A stretch of DNA of 64,000 nt, taken from Rhizophagus irregularis (Eukaryota; Glomeromycota; Glomeromycetes; Glomerales; Glomeraceae). The stretch covers positions 1,736,001-1,800,000 of the forward strand of contig NC_089439.1 in the NCBI RefSeq assembly GCF_026210795.1, in the 5' to 3' direction. A program made the position numbers and the translations under genes. The notes beneath the pieces are model-generated. The model was not told the DNA's origin. It made no database searches and saw only the letters and a program-made list of their open reading frames with translations. Positions 26,801-38,518 of the stretch are shown piece by piece. Every line of letters starts with the position of its first letter. Within the stretch, counting starts at the first letter, position 1.

Positions 26801-28362
26801 CTTTAAGAAAAAATAATATCTAATATCTTTATTATAATTATAGAAAAATATCTCAATTTGATAAAGATAAATTTCTTCTTATGCTTTACAATAAAGATAC
26901 AAAAAGAATTGAAATATTCTTTAATACTGCAAGACAATTAGCACAAAATTTTAAATCGCATTCGACTATTAAACCATTTAAATCATTCTATACAGATGAA
27001 AATTTTATTATTGCAGTTAATGAGCCAAAAGGGCTTCTCGCAATATATAATACAGAAGAAGTTAAGGTATTTGATATTAGTCCCTAGTTTATTTTAAATT
27101 GTAATACATTTTTTCGTCTAATTCTTTTATTATACAAAAAATGTAACAATAGCTTGATGTATTTTCTTTTACCGATAATCGATCAAGGTTATATGGACGT
27201 TATGCAAATATTCAATTATTGCAATGGTATAGTAATATACCGAGCATTAAATATTTTCTGTTCATCAAAGACACTGAGGAACTTTGCTTTGTCGAGAATT
27301 GTGGACGAGCACGTATTTTTAATCTCGTGAATTCACAATTCCGAGTAACAGATTGTAAATTTCCGTCTAATTTAGTAAACGTTTTAAGTTCCCCAGATGG
27401 TTCTTGTATTGTGACATTTACGAAAGAAATATTGGATGATAAACCTGATAAAGCTGATTCAATTATTTCTACCGATGATAAAAAACAACGTGATTATAAT
27501 AATGATATTAAAGAAATAAATCGTGTTTACGTTTATTTTTCCGAAAACTTTGGAGGCAAAGTTAATAAAGGTTCTCATAATTTAAAATTTTTCTTTTGTA
27601 TTATTAAAAGTTTATGAATTTACTAATATTTATTTTCTTTTATTTTATTTTTTAGTTATTGATTTACCATTAAATTTTAAATTCTTAGAATTTCTTCAAA
27701 TTTCCTGTATCAATAACCGACAGACTCATTTGATCTCACTCGATTTAAATAATGGATGTTTTAATTCTTTATTACTCAAAATTACTCTTCAAAAGGCGAA
27801 ATTTCGTTTCCAAAAATGCATGCGAAATCATTCACTTGCGCTTCAGAGAACAAAATCAAATGATCTTATCAATGCTTATAATTTAATGTTTGAAAAATAT
27901 CCAATTGATAGCTGTATCTATCTTGAACAAAGTCGCCCCCTTAGTCTAAAAGTAGTTCTTGATGTTGATAAAAATAACAACATTAAAAAATATGGCGAGA
28001 AATTTAAAAAATATGTTACTAAAATATTTGATGATTTAAAGCATTCTACAAAGAAACCTGCAAATATATTAAAAGAATTTTCTACATCGGTCATTACTTT
28101 TCAAGAACTTGATATTGCAAATGTGAAATTTCAGAAGGACTTTTCATCAGAATATCAATTGGGAGAGTGGATTATTCAACTTTGTTGTCTAATTCCTATA
28201 CAAATTGCTGTAGCAAGAAACAACTTATTTCAGCCACTCAAGGATGGATTATCTTCGGATATTGAACTTGGAGATGATCGTCGTCATGTAGAAATTATAT
28301 CAAAAAACATATCTTTTGGATGGTATGAGGGAATATTCAAGCATTTTAGTAGTAAAAAAGTA

Positions 28363-29160
28363 AAAATTATTTCAAGCATGGGTGAACAATCATGTGGAAA
28401 ATCATTTATGTTAAACCATCTTGTTGGAACTACATTTGATGGGTCAGCAATGGTATGTAGTAAGTATATCTTTTTAAATTTTTTAAATTTTTTGATTAAT
28501 TCTAAATATTTACCAACTTATTTTTAGCGTTGTACTGAAGGCGTATGGATGTCATTAGGTAGGGTTTAAACTTTTTTTTTACTCCATCAAAATACATTAT
28601 ATTTTATTAACTATTTTTACTTATAGTTAATACAAAAGAATGTATTTATGTCGCGCTCGACTTTGAAGGATTAAGATCTCTTGAAAGAACTCCACAAGAA
28701 GGTATGTGCTACAGTGTATCTTACAAATTATCTATTTATTTATCATGATCTAACTATATTTTGTCAATTAATAAATTCTCAGATATGTTTCTAACACTCT
28801 TTAATACAGTTGTCTCAAATCTTATTCTTTATAAAGTAAATATTAATTATACTGTTATATTATATTATTGACTCTTGCTTTGTATATTTACTAATATGAT
28901 CAATAAATTGTTTAATTACAAAAGAATCAATACACCATAAATAGAGATGCATCAAAAATGTTTCAAAAATTTCAAGATGGCGTAAAGTTATTTGAGTCGG
29001 ATCCAAATATATTTCTATAATTATTTAAACCTAAAAATTGCGGATTATTTATTAATTATTTTTCAGGCAAGACTCTGTATTATCATTAAAGACGTGCCTG
29101 AAACAGATAAGAATGGTATTACTAAAGAGTTTCAATTAAAATTGGATAAATTAGTTGCAG
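28363..29160 (+). other. GTPase domain of the giant protein
   Basis: The P-loop GEQSCGKS is encoded at 28381-28404. The next exon completes GSAMRCTEGVW, the switch I-like region of atlastin/GBP-family GTPases. VALDFEGLRS (28650-28680) supplies the DxxG motif. CIIIKDVPETD (about 29075-29105) sits where these GTPases have their guanine-specific RD motif; here it reads KD. Exons 28528-28560, 28627-28700, 28783-28837 and 28923-29022 belong to it. The last lacks a usable GT donor at its expected end. An alternative donor (gtaaag, 28984) would splice in phase but remove about 12 residues. Confidence 0.7.
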
Positions 29161-30048
29161 AGGTAATTAAAATAAAAATTATAATAACAGTGTATATCTT
29201 TTAAAAAAACTAATTTAAATGTTTTTAGGAAGGAGGAGATAATTTTATTACAAAAATGTATGGAGGTGGATTAAGTATTATAGCTTGGCCTGTTTTTCAT
29301 GACGTAGCATGGTTTAAAAAGCTATCAAAAATTAAAATAAAGCTAGATGAACAGGAAACAAAATATGAAAATGCTAAAACTTTCTTGCAAAATACGAAAG
29401 TAATCATGGCTAAATTGAAGGTTTGTTAGCACTATGTCTAATGATGAGAATTCTTTTCTTTAATTTTTACATTTTGAAAATTAGATATGTGATTGGAGTT
29501 CGTTAAACGAAAACCTCATACATATCCGTGTTGCAACGTTAAAAAGATTGCTTCCAATCGCTGTATCTTATGGTATAGAGCAAAAGGATCCCATTATTGA
29601 ACCTCTTGTGGTAAATAAAACTCCTTTATTTTAATGAAAATTGCATATGTAACTCTTAATGAGAGATGTGTGTATTTTAAATTATTTTTAAATTTATTTA
29701 TTAATTAGAATCATGATTCCGAAGAACCAATTGATGGTCCAATAGATTTCTTGAACGATGGAAAACCAATTAAATTATTTCCAGATGATGATGATCATGA
29801 TGATGAATTTTTCATCCAGCTTTCTGAATATTTAAGAAACCACTTCGAGAAAACCACACAACCACGAAAAGAGTCATCGGATGATAATGAATGGTTTTCT
29901 AACTTTGATAGATTCTTAAAAGATATTATTGGGCATCGAACTTCACGTGTTAAAAATTGGTATTTGGAAAATACTGCCAGATTTCCACAAGATAATAGTG
30001 ACATAACTGATGGAAGGTACGCATTGGATCAAAAAATAGGTGAACTTA

Positions 30049-31520
30049 CACGTCTATGGACTTTGTGTGGATTAACATGTTATCAATGTGGTTTGAAATG
30101 TGTGAAAAATTGTGGTTACAATGAAAATCATGATCACAAAGAAAATCATGACTGTTTAACCGATCATAAGTGCCATTTTCCTTGTCACTTTACCGAAGCC
30201 CACAACGACAATCCAACCCCAGAATGTAGACACAAAGCTGGACATAAAGGAAAACATGCTTGTGCTAAAATGATTCATTTGTGTGGTAAAGCATGTTTCC
30301 TTATTGACAAGCTTAATTGTCAAAAAGTTTGTTCTAAGGAAATTGGACATGATGATGGCGAACATTTATGTCAATCAAAACGTAATCATTATTGTGGAAA
30401 AGATTGTTCATTATCAATACACAACACAAAAGGAGATTATCGTTGCCCAAATAAATGTATTATATCATGTGAAGAAGAACATGATTTTCATCATTGTGAA
30501 AATAAAATTTGTCCAATTCAATGTCCAATTCCAGATTGCAAGGAAAGATGTCAAAGTGATGATCACTTTCATGCTTTTTCTGGTTCACAGCAGGTTAATC
30601 ATTTTTGTGGGTATGTACTATACTCTTATAATACTCTTCTAATTATTTTCATTATTTCTTCCGAATGAAAGTTAATTGATTAAAAAAATATTTTTAATTA
30701 AAGGAAAGAGCATCAATGTCGTAAATTATGCGAAGAAGATGGTATATGTAACGTGTTGACTGAACCTAAAAAGCAAGAAGAAACTTATAGGGGTAGAGTC
30801 GAAGGAACTGTTATTACATATACAAAGGTACAATTTTAATGTATAATGTTAAAAATATGATAAAATGTTAACTCTTAAGCCTTTGATAATTTTATTATAA
30901 ATAGTATATTCAAGTAAGTGATAAATTAAAATGCAATAAAAAGATTCCTCCGAATGAATTTGAGCATACTGGAAAACATACGCATAAAGAAGAGGGAGTA
31001 TTTCATTATTGTGATAAACAATGTCCGTTCTGCGAATATTTTGTATGTATTTCAAGATTTTATGTTTAATTATATAATTTCATTTTTTGGTAATTACAAT
31101 ATTAAAAAAACTAAATGAAATTAGTGTACGTTACCTTATGGACATCAGCAACAAATTCATGACACAAAACATGGTAATATGACACAAACTGAATTCACAG
31201 GAGAAGATGATGAATTTGTATATGCAGGGTATAGTATATAAATCATTGAAGAAAAATCTAGTAAATATGATGTTTTGTTTTAATTGAAAAAATGTCTAAT
31301 TGTTAGGCACAATTTAAGAGTTGGTGATCAAGGAACATTTGTTCTTTGCAATTGTGTAAGTATTACACAAAATATAGATTTATAATTCCTACCTATTTTA
31401 ATTTTCCTTCTCTGTATTAGTTTTGTAAAGATTTAGGCAGACATCGCCATATTGATTATTGCCAAAATGAAGAAAATTGCAGACTTGGAAATCAGAGCCG
31501 GGATATGCAACACATCAATG
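30049..31520 (+). other. Cys/His-rich, zinc-binding-like region of the giant protein
   Basis: From LCGLTCYQCGLKCVKNCGY to the exon ending at 31520 there are dozens of Cys and His in repeated patterns such as HxCGKxC, CPxxC and HxGxHxC. These are typical of NF-X1-like or RZ-type zinc arrays next to large GTPases. Introns interrupt it at 30612, 30829, 31043, 31228 and 31356. Metal binding is inferred from spacing. The block lies directly between the GTPase and the VWA domain. Confidence 0.6.
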
Positions 31521-31959
31521 GTAATTTATAAATTCTCTTTCCTTAAATGAACTTATTTACATATTACGTTATTATTCTTTAATCAGTGAAAGTTTCGCCT
31601 AATCCTGATAAGCCAAAAGATTTTATTTCTCACAAACTTTTCTGGGAGCGAACAGGCTTCAAAGGTATGAATGCATAAAGTTCCTCTGTGTCCCCTTAAT
31701 GCACTTTTTGTATATTTAGATTGTTTTATTTGATATTAGATCCTTATACTGTTCAAGAACAACAAGAATTTGCAAAATGTGATCATGAATGTCCCGATGA
31801 AAAACATCTTAAATCCGGATCTACAAGTGTTCCTCCAACTAAATCATTTTGTGAATTACAACTTTTCCATGCTCAACTTTGTCCAGAATCAAAACCTCCA
31901 AACGATTATGGATATATATCTTCAGATGGACATCATTTTAATTGTGAAAAACTAAATAC

Positions 31960-32948
31960 TGCTTTTCACATTGTCTTTGTTTTGGATTATTCAATTTCTA
32001 TGAGTGAGCAAGATATAAAACCGATTCAAGACTTTCCAATTTATGATGACTTAACAAAGAAGCATAATAATAGGATTGGCGCAGTTTATCAAGCGGTAAT
32101 ATTAAATGATATTCAATTAACCAGTCCAACCTTAGTTTTCGTTAACTTGATTCACTATTAATAGGTGTACTTATTTATGAATACACGTAAAAATTCCGCT
32201 AAAATAACTCCTGATAGCATTTCATTAATCTTGTTCAACCATAAGGTATTCGGTTTTACACTTAATGATCTTTAATTTGAACTCATATTTATTCAAAAGA
32301 TACACTCTAATCACCGATATAATCCAGACTATAGTCCCATTTGAATATCGAGATTTAACAAATCTTTCAGATGTGTTAAATTCAATGCTTAAATACGAAG
32401 CTGGTGGTTTAACAGACTTTGATAGTGCAATTCAGAAAGCTGGAATTTTGATTGAAACTCACTTTGATCCTACAAAGTACGTTCTTTTGAATAAGTTAAA
32501 TACATTAACTATTTTGTATAACTTCTTTATTTATAATTTTCTTTTTAGGGTAAATGTCATTATATTCTTATCTGATGGAGAATGCAAAACTCCAACAAAT
32601 CAACTTAATGATATTTGTAAACAAAATAAAGAAAACGGGTAATTAGTTTATTAGTTATTTTTTTTTTTTGTAATAAAATTCATTTAATTTCCCTATTTTT
32701 TTAAAAAAATCTTTGAAAATTTCAGTTCTCCGTTATACCTGTATACGGTATTATTTGGTAGTGATCGGCGTAGTTACTCTTTAGAAAAAATGGCAGAGAT
32801 TGCACAATCTTATCATCCACAGAATTCATCATCCAAAACTCTACGATGTCAATTTACTAGTACTGCTGATGCGGGTAAATTAGTGAATCATTTTAATTAC
32901 GTAGCAGAAAGTTTAAGAAAACATAAACCAGCTTTATTGAAGAAAATA
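31960..32948 (+). other. C-terminal VWA domain with full MIDAS
   Basis: IVFVLDYSISMSEQD gives the DxSxS motif. GGLTDFDSAI gives the MIDAS Thr, and VIIFLSDGECK gives the third MIDAS Asp. It is spread over four exons (31740-32092, 32165-32246, about 32329-32478, 32550-32638) plus a last exon from 32726. All three metal-site motifs are kept, so this end of the gene has not lost constraint for long. Confidence 0.75.
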
Positions 32949-32951
32949 TAA

Positions 32952-33692
32952 TAAGTATAATAGGGGATAAATCAAGTTAAAATTTTCAATTCTTATTGTT
33001 TTTGAGATTTCTTTTTAAATTTTGTATGAGTCAAATGAACATTATTTAGTAAAATCTTTGGCAGGAGTTTATGACGTATATTTCAAGATTTATAAAGTGC
33101 GATTAGGAGATAATTAGCAAAATTATATACGCCATATATATGGCGTAATGTTGTAATGCCATAATTTTTCATGCCGATTATTGAATGCTGTAATCGTAAA
33201 AACATGTATCAATTGTATCATGTATCATAATTAATTAAAAACGTCACCCGCCACTTAAAAACATTATTATGTTATATCTATTTTTTGTAATAATAAAAGT
33301 GATGAAAAGCAATCTAATCATAATCATATTTTGATTATGGAAACTAACGAGAATATAAGTTCATAATACCGCAGAAAATGTAGCTTCTATCGCATAAATG
33401 ACAATTTTTTTGATTCGACGAGTTAGCTCGAGTCAAGTCATAATGCGAGCCAAAATTAATTGTAGTTTTGGCCAATTCCGCTTTTCCAGTGGTAATGCAA
33501 GCTGACCCTACTATATTTTTGGCCAGATTAATATAATCTTAATTGTAAATTTTTAATCCACGATTCGTTATATTCATAATTCTATTGCTTACGTATCATA
33601 GAGTAAAGATGACGATGATCTGATTGATTCGCCTAAAAACTACTTATTTCCTTTAGTATAGTATTTTATATAATATTTTAATTATTAAAATA
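32952..33692. other. Intergenic DNA, no gene
   Basis: AT-rich spacer between the giant gene and the LINE remnant, holding one perfect 20-bp palindrome. No reading frame of interest. Confidence 0.5.
33128..33147. repeat. Perfect 20-bp palindrome
   Basis: TACGCCATATATATGGCGTA is its own reverse complement, about 180 bp after the stop codon of the giant gene. Further GCCATA words lie close by (33162). It could be a protein-binding site or a cruciform-prone spot. Confidence 0.5.
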
Positions 33693-35636
33693 TTGCAAGG
33701 GATAAAGCTGCTAGCAAATGATAATTTTAGATTGTGCGATCATGGTAGAATACATGATCACGTGACCAGTGGAGGACAAACGCTGATAGATGAAATGATA
33801 GAGAAAAAAATTTTTAGTAACAGTGTTCGAAGTTTAAAGTCAGTAAATATAATGTATGTGACGCAGTTAATAGATGAAAATAATAGATTAAAAACATGGA
33901 GACAAATTACAGGAGAAGCTGGTCGTAGTAGTAAGGGTCGAGTACCATTATGGTTTAATGAAATAGAAAAAAAGATGATTAAAAATGATAGCAGAGAAGT
34001 ACATAGTGGTTATGAATTAATAAGAGAAGTGTATAATAGATATAATAATAATATAGTTTATGAAAACTATTGGGAAAAGTTAGAAAGAGATTTTATAGGA
34101 AGAGACTTGGAAGAATTATTAGAATTTGATAATAGATTTAATATAATGAAAATGAGTTTTGAAGATTGTAGAGGTCTTTTGGAATTAAAGAATGCATTTA
34201 TGCAATTAGGTGATTTTAAACAAGAGAATATTAGTTTATATACGGACGAAAGTAAAAAAAATGGAGACAATGGAATTGGATGGGTTGTTATGGATGAAAA
34301 TAACATTATTGGTAAAGGAAGTTTTAAAATTGAGGGTAAATATGAGGTATGGGAATTAGAATTAATAGCTATAATTATAGGATTACTAATAATTATGAAG
34401 GGTGCAAAGGTGAATATTTTTACGGATAGTCAGGTAGTATTAGATTTATGGTATAAATTAATAGTAGAAAATAGAATATGGTCGACCAGAAGGATATGGA
34501 ACATTAAAAGTATTGGATTATGGAGATGGTTAAAATGGTTGATGATAAAATTAGAGTGGGATTTGGTTTATTATAAAGTTAAAAAGCATTCAGGTATTTT
34601 AGGAAATGAATTGGCTGATGGGTTGAGTAAAATTGCGTTAATGACGAAAGAAGATAGAAATTTGATTATAATAAAGTTGAATCAGGAGATAGACTGGGAA
34701 TATAATTTATATTGGAAAAAGGAATTAATTAAAGAGGCGCCAAGGGAGTTTTATAAATTATATAATCAATGGAGTTATAAAGCAGAATTTTTATCTTTAG
34801 ACGTGTGTCGATATTATAGATTCAATAATTCAATAGAAAAGATTGACTGGGTTCGTTCAATCAGAATTATTATGAAAGCTTTTAATGAAGAAAATACAGA
34901 TAAGAATAATTCTGATAATGCTTATAATATTAAAAATTTTTTTGAAATTTTACCTGTGGCAACATTATTAAATAAACGTAATCCAGAATTATATCAAAGT
35001 GGGAGATGTATACGTTGTAATTATACAATTGAAACATGGATACATATTTGGATATGTAGTCAGGCAGACACGTCTATTATTCAAATAATTAATACAGCTT
35101 TTGAATCTTTAAAAGCTAAGTTAGATGAGAAGGATTTTCGGATTTATTATAATTGTCATGCACGTTTATTACACATTTTGAATGAAAAGTCGAAAGTGGT
35201 ATTTAATGGTGGAATTTTTCATGAAGCTATTAAAGGAATAGTTAACAAAAGGTTGTTTCTAAAGATAGAGGATAAAATTTTTAAAGACGCTATAGCAAGT
35301 TTTGTAGAGGACATACATGATATGGCTAGAAAATTCATGTGGAGTGAACGATGTAAAAGTTTTAATGAATGGGAATTAAGACAGGGCATAACGAAACAGA
35401 TGAAAAAAGCGAGTAAATTACATCAATCTTCATTACCTAGTTTGGGTCATGATGAGAAAAAAAGAAAACTCTTTATTTATGATGCTTTACAAAGATGGAC
35501 AGGGTATTATATCAATAACGATATAGTAGCTAAAAGTATTTGGTATGAAATAGGTATAGAAGATTTGTGGAAATATTATACTTTAGTTACGTTTAGATCT
35601 TCTAATTATGCTTCTAATTTTAGTATTTTAGATTAG
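33693..35636 (+). mobile_element. 5'-truncated LINE ORF with RNase H domain
   Basis: One open frame of 647 codons without introns. Residues about 185-315 form a cellular-type RNase H: YTDESKKNGDNGIGWVV (first Asp), WELELIAI (Glu), IFTDSQVVLDLW (second Asp) and KKHSGILGNELADGLSKIA (final Asp region). This is the RNase H that follows reverse transcriptase in many LINE clades. After it come a Trp/Lys-rich segment and a CIRCNYTIETWIHIWIC cluster, like the zinc knuckle at the end of LINE ORF2. Upstream reverse transcriptase and endonuclease motifs are missing, as expected for a 5'-truncated copy. The frame is undamaged, which suggests a recent insertion. The first codon given is only the edge of the open frame. 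Confidence 0.75.
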
Positions 35637-36046
35637 GTAATAACTATGATTAACCACTGGTTATTATAACCATCAGTTTAATAAAATTTTAAATTTTAAA
35701 TTTTTAAAATTAAATTTTATAAAATTTAGAGATTTACGTAATTTGTCATGTGATGATTACGTGTCATATTTAGACTATTTTTATACTACTGATTGATTTA
35801 TCAGCTTTTAAATCTTTTTCTCATGCCTTTCTTACACTCTTTCTCTTTCATTTCATTTGTTTCATTTACATCTTCTATTTCATTTGCAAATTTATTCCAT
35901 TACTCATTTATTTCTATCATTGATTCATATATTTCATTTACTCTTATAAAATTGCATGAAAAAGAACGTATGATACACCTTTTTCACTTATTTTATTCAT
36001 TTTTATTTTTAATATCACTACTATCCTTTAATATCATAATTTTAAC
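35637..36046. other. LINE 3' flank and pyrimidine-rich leader
   Basis: 35640-35700 holds TAACCACTGGTTAT and other short inverted words followed by AT-only DNA. 35793-35960 is T/C-rich with repeated TTTCATTT words and directly precedes the first MULE exon, so it may be its promoter and 5' leader. The TTAACCAC/GGTTAT words have loose inverted counterparts at 53700-53780, so they may be decayed ends of the MULE element; I could not confirm this. Confidence 0.35.
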
Positions 36047-37579
36047 ATGGCTGAATTTGATCAAGAATCTGATATAAGTATGCTTCTTATTTGCTAGAGT
36101 TTTTTTTTGGTTTTGGTTAATTAGAGTTAGGATAAGTTAGGGTTAGGGTTAGGGTTAGGATTAGAATTAGGGTTAGGGTTAGGGTTAGGGTTAGATTAGG
36201 ATAAGAAGTTAATGTTGAGGTTAGGTTAGGATTAGGGTTAGGGTTAGGGAATAGCTATCAATTATATACTAATGAAACTTTATTTACACATATATATATT
36301 TTTAGTCTTCCTTTATAATAGTTCCGGTGATAACAATTATGAAGATTACGAAAGTGGATCAGAAAATGAAAATGAAGAACAAGTGTTGAGTATTGGTAAA
36401 GAATTTGACTCATGGGAGGAAGTTAATAGATTTTTTGATGAATATGCACTATCGAAAGGTTTTGCTATAAGAAAATGCAGAGGAGATTATATTTCTTTAG
36501 AGGATAGTTCACAACGCCTTGTTAGAAGAACTTACTCATGTACTTTTTCAGGTAATTATAGACCAAATAAAGCAACTGATTTATCAAAGTAGCGTCAACG
36601 TACTTCAAATTCAATTGGATGTCTCTGGAAAGCTAGTTTGAATTGGCCTAAAACATCTCCTGCAATTCATTTAACTTCGTATAATGACGATCACAATCAT
36701 TCATTGAATCCATTAATACACAAGACTTCACCTAAATACTGACGTTTTTCTGAAGAAATAAAGGCTGATATAAAATTTTATATGACATATGGTGGACCTT
36801 CAATTGGTGCTAAAATTATTCGAAATTTGCTGCAAGCAAAGTATCCACAACAGTATATACATCCTAAGACACTTTATAATTCTATTCAAGAATGCAAACC
36901 TTTAACACCTACTGTATTACAACATGATGCAACAAATTTGCTTAATTTATTGAGAGAATATCAAATTAAAAACCCAGAATGGTATTATCAAGCTCGTTTT
37001 GATAAAACAGATGGAAGACTTACTTCAATATTTTGGATGTCTCCAACACAAAAACAACTCTGGTTATGATATCATGATGTTGTAATTAATAATTCAACAT
37101 ACAAAAAAAATCGCTATGATTTGACCTTAAATATTATTGTTTGTATTGACTGTGATAATCATACCAGATTGGTTGCATGTGCTTTAGTTGATGATGAAAC
37201 TGAGGCAACATTTAAATGGATTTATGAAAATATTAAAATTGCTACTGGGAATATTGTGCCATATTCAATATATACTAATGGAGATCCCGCTAAGTTTCGA
37301 GCTATTAAGAGTGTTTTGGATACAACAGTACATTTTATCTGTATTTATCATATTAATCAAAATATTCAAAAGAAATTAAAAAGTGTTCTTGGATCAAATT
37401 TTACTCAATTTCATAAAGATATTTATCAAGCACGAAACAGTTTTAATGTTAAAAAGTTTAATTTCTATTGGGAAAAATTGAAAAATAATTATCCATCAGC
37501 AGTTCCATATCTAAATCGAGTATTAGATCAAAATCGAACTGCATGGACACTTTGTTATAATTGTAAAATGTTTACTGCT
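36047..37579 (+). pseudogene. MULE transposase gene, 5' part
   Basis: A short first exon (36047-36077, beginning MAEFDQESD) splices in phase to 36306. The protein continues with an acidic stretch, a FAR1/WRKY-like DNA-binding region (EVNRFFDEYALSKGFAIRK) and the MULE catalytic region: NRYDLTLNIIVCID (first Asp), YTNGDPAKFRAI (second Asp region), HFICIYHINQNIQKKL (CxxH motif of MULEs). Three stops lie in this frame: TAG 36590-36592, TGA 36740-36742 and TGA 37067-37069. All are explained by a single C-to-T change. The frame stops at 37579, exactly where the CACTA-like element begins, and resumes at 51340. Intron 1 carries a telomere-like tract. MULE transposases move DNA by cut and paste; this copy is dead. 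Confidence 0.8.
36121..36249 (+). repeat. Interstitial telomere-type (TTAGGG)n tract
   Basis: About 130 bp of TTAGGG units with degenerate variants (TTAGGA, TTAGAA, GTTAGGATAAG). TTAGGG is the telomere unit of most fungi. The tract is G-rich on the plus strand, and the DNA continues as MULE coding sequence on both sides, inside what reads as MULE intron 1 (36078-36305). It is therefore internal, not a chromosome end. Confidence 0.8.
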
Positions 37580-37604
37580 CACAGGTCGAATGAAAAAAAA
37601 TCGG
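37580..37604 (+). repeat. Left terminal inverted repeat of the CACTA-like element
   Basis: The 25 bp from CACAGGTCG to ATCGG pair with 51312-51336 at 20 positions. They follow the target duplication GCT directly. The first 11 bases are identical to the end of the foldback element at 60158. Confidence 0.85.
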
Positions 37605-37694
37605 ATTTTGACCCTTTTAAAATAGTTTTGCCGATATTAGCATATACATGCCGATTTTTCGCGTATTTATGTATAGATTTGCCCATTTATGCCG

Positions 37695-38270
37695 ATTTTT
37701 AATAAAATCCGATACATCAGTCGGAAATACCAATTTTTAATGGCCGATCTTTGTTAATATTAAATTCGGATGTTGTTATTATTATATAGTATTGTCTGCT
37801 TTTCACATCGGAGGTTTGATATACAAATCGGAATTTGCTCCTTTAAATATAGCCATGCCAATTTCAGTATAGCTTTCGATGAAATCCGATAATTCAGTCG
37901 GAAATATCAATTTTTAATGACCGATCTTTGTTAAATAAAACCGATATTAAATTCGGATGTTGTTATTATTATATAGTATTGTTCGCTTTTCATATCGCAG
38001 GTCTGATGTACAAATCGGAATTCGCTCCTTTAAATATAGCCATGCCAATTTCAGTATAGCTTTCGATGAAATCCGATAATTCAGTCGGAAATACCAATTT
38101 TTAATGACCGATCTTTGTTAAATAAAACCGATATTAAATTCGGATGTTGTTATTATTATATAGTATTGTTCGCTTTTCATATCGCAGGTCTGATGTACAA
38201 ATCGGAATTCACTCCTTTAAATATAGCCATGCCGATTACAGCATATCTTTGCCGATTTAAAGTATAATAC
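37695..38270. repeat. Left subterminal tandem array, about 180-bp unit
   Basis: Three tandem copies with starts (AAATCCGATA...CAGTCGGAAAT) at 37705, 37882 and 38069, that is 177 and 187 bp apart. Each copy contains several CCGAT/ATCGG words in both orientations, like the subterminal transposase-binding repeats of CACTA elements. No coding potential. Confidence 0.7.
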
Positions 38271-38518
38271 TGTCGCGGTAATACTGCAGACTTAATAATT
38301 TTAATATATATATATATACACTAATGTACCGACTTCATAACAATGAAAATTCGGATAGAGAAGAAAAAAGGAAGCATTGGAAAATAAGTGAATTAAACCT
38401 TCACGATATACTTAAAGATAATAAACTTAGGACCTTAGGTGGAAAATTAGTTAAGTGCTTCTTAACTTAACAAATGGAAATATACTTATACCATATAAGA
38501 AAAAGAGAACATAATTAT

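Larger units (their letters stand above)
23862..32951 (+). pseudogene. Giant GBP-like GTPase / Cys-rich / VWA protein gene, damaged
   Basis: About 33 exons split by short GT-AG introns can be chained from ATG 23862 to TAA 32949-32951, for roughly 2,200 residues. In order: a charged N-terminal region with coiled-coil stretches (25.4-26.4 kb); a short Cys-pair exon (CIKC, about 26448); a beta-propeller-like region (26.8-27.7 kb); a dynamin/GBP-like GTPase (G1 GEQSCGKS, then GSAMRCTEGVW across a splice, G3 DFEG, and KDV at the usual RD box); an acidic linker; a long Cys/His-rich region; and a C-terminal VWA domain. The layout recalls very large interferon-inducible-type GTPases and is known to me from Rhizophagus. 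Breaks: a frameshift near 25330, a frameshift near 26560, TAA at 26644-26646, and no GT donor after the exon ending near 29022 (CTATAA instead). The rest is intact, so it is a young pseudogene or affected by assembly errors. Confidence 0.75.
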
